Source: Chitinophagaceae bacterium (GTDB taxonomy: Bacteria > Bacteroidota > Bacteroidia > Chitinophagales > Chitinophagaceae). Taken from it: DNA of 9,569 nt. The notes under the pieces are model-generated. The model saw only the letters and a list, made by a program, of their open reading frames with translations, did not search any database and had not been told where the DNA came from. Positions 8,245 through 9,569 of this stretch are shown here, one piece after another. Position 1 is the stretch's first letter, and every line of letters starts with the position of its first letter. Both the position numbers and the translations under genes were made by a program. The stretch lies in the NCBI GenBank assembly GCA_016741945.1, contig JACVCQ010000060.1, forward strand, positions 1 through 9,569. The letters are read 5' to 3'.

Positions 8245-9396
8245 ATGCCCGCAATATTGATCATAGATGATGAAAGAGCCATCAGAAATGTATTAAAAGA
8301 TATTCTCTCTAATGAAGGATTCAAAGTAGAAGAAGCAGCTGATGGAGAAGAAGGACTGAAAAAATTTCAGGCCGGTACTTTTGATGTGGTCTTATGTGAT
8401 ATCAAAATGCCTAAACTGGATGGTATTGAATTCCTGCAAAAAGTAATGGAGACAGGCACAGATACTCCGGTGATTATGATCAGTGGGCATGGGAATATTG
8501 AAACAGCAGTGGATGCTGTTAAAAAAGGTGCATTCGATTATATCTCCAAACCACCCGATCTCAATCGTTTACTCATCACTATTCGCAATGCCATGGATAA
8601 AACCACTTTGGTGCAGGAAACCAAAGTGCTCAAACGAAAAGTATCTAAAGTACAGGAGATCATTGGTGAAAGTGAAGCCATTCTTCGTATCAAAGAAACC
8701 ATAGAAAAAGTAGCCCCCACAGATGCACGTGTATTGGTCACCGGTGGAAAAGGAAGAGGAAAGGAATTGGTGGCCCGATGGCTGCATGAAAAAAGTAATC
8801 GTTCATCAGGCCCCCTAGTAGAAGTAAACTGTGCAGCCATTCCCGGAGAGTTGATAGAGAGTGAATTATTTGGACATGAAAAAGGATCGTTCACTTCTGC
8901 CATCAAACAGCGCATTGGTAAATTTGAACAAGCCAGTGGCGGTACATTGTTCCTAGATGAAATAGGGGATATGAGCTTAAGTGCACAGGCCAAAGTACTC
9001 AGGGCATTACAGGAAGGTAAAATCACAAGGGTAGGAGGCGACAAAGAAATTTCAGTAGATGTACGTGTGGTAGCTGCCACAAATAAAGACCTTTTGAAAG
9101 AAGTAGAAGAGAAAAATTTTCGCCTGGATCTATACCATCGTTTAGGCGTTATCCTCATTCATGTACCATCATTGAATGAAAGAAGGGATGATATTCCATT
9201 ACTAGTCGATAAATTTTTAGATGATATCGCAACCGAATACGGACAGGCTAAAAAAGGCATTGAAAAAAAAGCATTGGACATCCTCAAAAGTCACAATTGG
9301 ACAGGTAATATCCGCGAGTTAAGAAATGTAGTGGAGAGGCTGGTGATTTTATCAGGAAAAGAAATTACTGCAGCAGATGTGAGTGCTCATGTATGA
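8245..9396 (+). CDS. NtrC-type sigma-54 response regulator lacking a DNA-binding domain
   Basis: A 383-residue cytoplasmic regulator. The receiver domain (1 to about 118) has the acidic pair Asp8/Asp9, phosphoacceptor Asp52 in LCDIKMP, Ser80 in MISGHG and Lys102 in SKPP. The AAA+ sigma-54 domain (about 138-370) shows a variant Walker A GGKGRGKE (167-174), the RNA-polymerase-contacting loop GSFTSA (214-219; consensus GAFTGA), Walker B GGTLFLDEIGD (232-242), arginine-finger region FRLDLYHRL (292-300) and sensor II WTGNIRELRN (352-361). The usual Fis-type helix-turn-helix of about 60-80 residues is absent: the protein ends at AADVSAHV, and downstream is simple repeat in every frame. The ATG at 8245 is chosen because MPAILIIDDE is the normal receiver start; an upstream TTG at 8197 would overlap the receptor gene. 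No sensor kinase is in the window. It may be cotranscribed with the receptor upstream. The HTH-less form may be normal for a Bacteroidota subfamily. Confidence 0.92.
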   Translation: MPAILIIDDERAIRNVLKDILSNEGFKVEEAADGEEGLKKFQAGTFDVVLCDIKMPKLDGIEFLQKVMETGTDTPVIMISGHGNIETAVDAVKKGAFDYISKPPDLNRLLITIRNAMDKTTLVQETKVLKRKVSKVQEIIGESEAILRIKETIEKVAPTDARVLVTGGKGRGKELVARWLHEKSNRSSGPLVEVNCAAIPGELIESELFGHEKGSFTSAIKQRIGKFEQASGGTLFLDEIGDMSLSAQAKVLRALQEGKITRVGGDKEISVDVRVVAATNKDLLKEVEEKNFRLDLYHRLGVILIHVPSLNERRDDIPLLVDKFLDDIATEYGQAKKGIEKKALDILKSHNWTGNIRELRNVVERLVILSGKEITAADVSAHV

Positions 9397-9403
9397 AATT
9401 TTT

Positions 9404-9466
9404 GATGTCTGATGTCTGATGTCTGATGTCGGATGTCTGATTTCGGATGTCTGATATCAGATTTTT
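9404..9466 (+). repeat. 7-bp direct repeat array, unit gatgtct, nine units
   Basis: Nine heptamers in a row: gatgtct in units 1-3, 5 and 7; gatgtcg in unit 4; gatttcg in unit 6; gatatca in unit 8; gattttt in unit 9. Divergence grows away from the gene. The array starts 7 bases after the regulator's TGA stop. TGA triplets at 9403, 9410, 9417, 9424, 9438 and 9452 cover all three reading frames. Confidence 0.95.
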
Positions 9467-9468
9467 TT
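9450..9468 (+). terminator. Possible weak terminator at the end of the gatgtct array
   Basis: The degenerate end of the array forms a perfect 12-bp palindrome (tctgatatcaga, 9450-9461) followed directly by seven T residues. A loop-free palindrome is a poor hairpin, but upstream copies of tctgat (for example 9436-9441) could pair with atcaga at 9456-9461 to give a short stem before the T-tract. The T-tract is then followed by C and nine A residues (9470-9478), which could serve the opposite strand. Confidence 0.35.
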
Positions 9469-9520
9469 CAAAAAAAAATACACAAACACACAATAAGGAT
9501 AATCAAGACTCAGTTTTGAC

Positions 9521-9569
9521 CTAGCACCTAGCACCTAGCACCTAGCACCTAGCACCTAGCACCTAGCAC
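9521..9569 (+). repeat. Perfect 7-bp direct repeat array, unit ctagcac, seven units, cut by window edge
   Basis: Seven identical copies of ctagcac fill 9521-9569 with no mismatch, and the array probably continues past the right edge. Each copy holds the palindrome CTAG, so a TAG triplet occurs every 7 bases on both strands. The 54 bases between this array and the preceding one (9467-9520) are A-rich and show no gene or clear motif. Confidence 0.95.

Noticed and set aside
8538..9158. Minus-strand open frame of 206 codons opposite the response regulator
   Set aside because: It is antisense to well-conserved AAA+ coding sequence and its translation is Ser/Arg-rich with no recognisable domain.

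Overview
The window looks like chromosomal DNA from a member of the Bacteroidota, most likely the Chitinophagaceae or a close relative. This rests on several things: an outer-membrane receptor with the N-terminal carboxypeptidase-like domain typical of that phylum, a second TonB-dependent receptor, start codons without Shine-Dalgarno sequences, a perfect match to the Bacteroidota -7 promoter motif TAnnTTTG before one gene, and moderately AT-rich sequence. The family-level placement is inference from protein style, not from a search.

Layout. Positions 2-811 (+) hold the 3' part of trhO, a tRNA uridine hydroxylase cut by the left window edge. It converges on purC (906-1838, -), a purine biosynthesis enzyme. 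The gap between them is filled by two facing arrays of 7-bp repeats. After a 144-bp divergent spacer comes a 972-residue TonB-dependent receptor (1983-4901, +) closed by a strong intrinsic terminator. Next is pdhB (5095-6081, +), the E1 beta subunit of pyruvate dehydrogenase, with its own promoter and terminator. A second, smaller TonB-dependent receptor (6156-8210, +) begins only 19 bases after that terminator. It is followed after 34 bases by a sigma-54-type response regulator (8245-9396, +) that ends without a DNA-binding domain. The right end holds two more 7-bp arrays, the last running off the edge.

The protein genes are mostly recognisable core-metabolism and envelope genes. TrhO, PurC and PdhB are housekeeping enzymes with no obvious functional link to each other. 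The second receptor and the regulator are closely spaced and could be one transcription unit, but the regulator has no helix-turn-helix and resembles a global factor, so a specific link is unproven. No mobile element, CRISPR array, tRNA or rRNA was seen. No gene-free stretch exceeds 300 bases.

The most unusual signal is in the intergenic DNA. Four arrays with an exact 7-bp period, built from three or four unrelated sequences, sit directly after stop codons. In the sense direction of the adjacent gene every unit type carries a stop triplet. Because 7 is not a multiple of 3, such an array presents stops in all three frames within about 21 bases. The purC stop codon is itself part of the first repeat unit.
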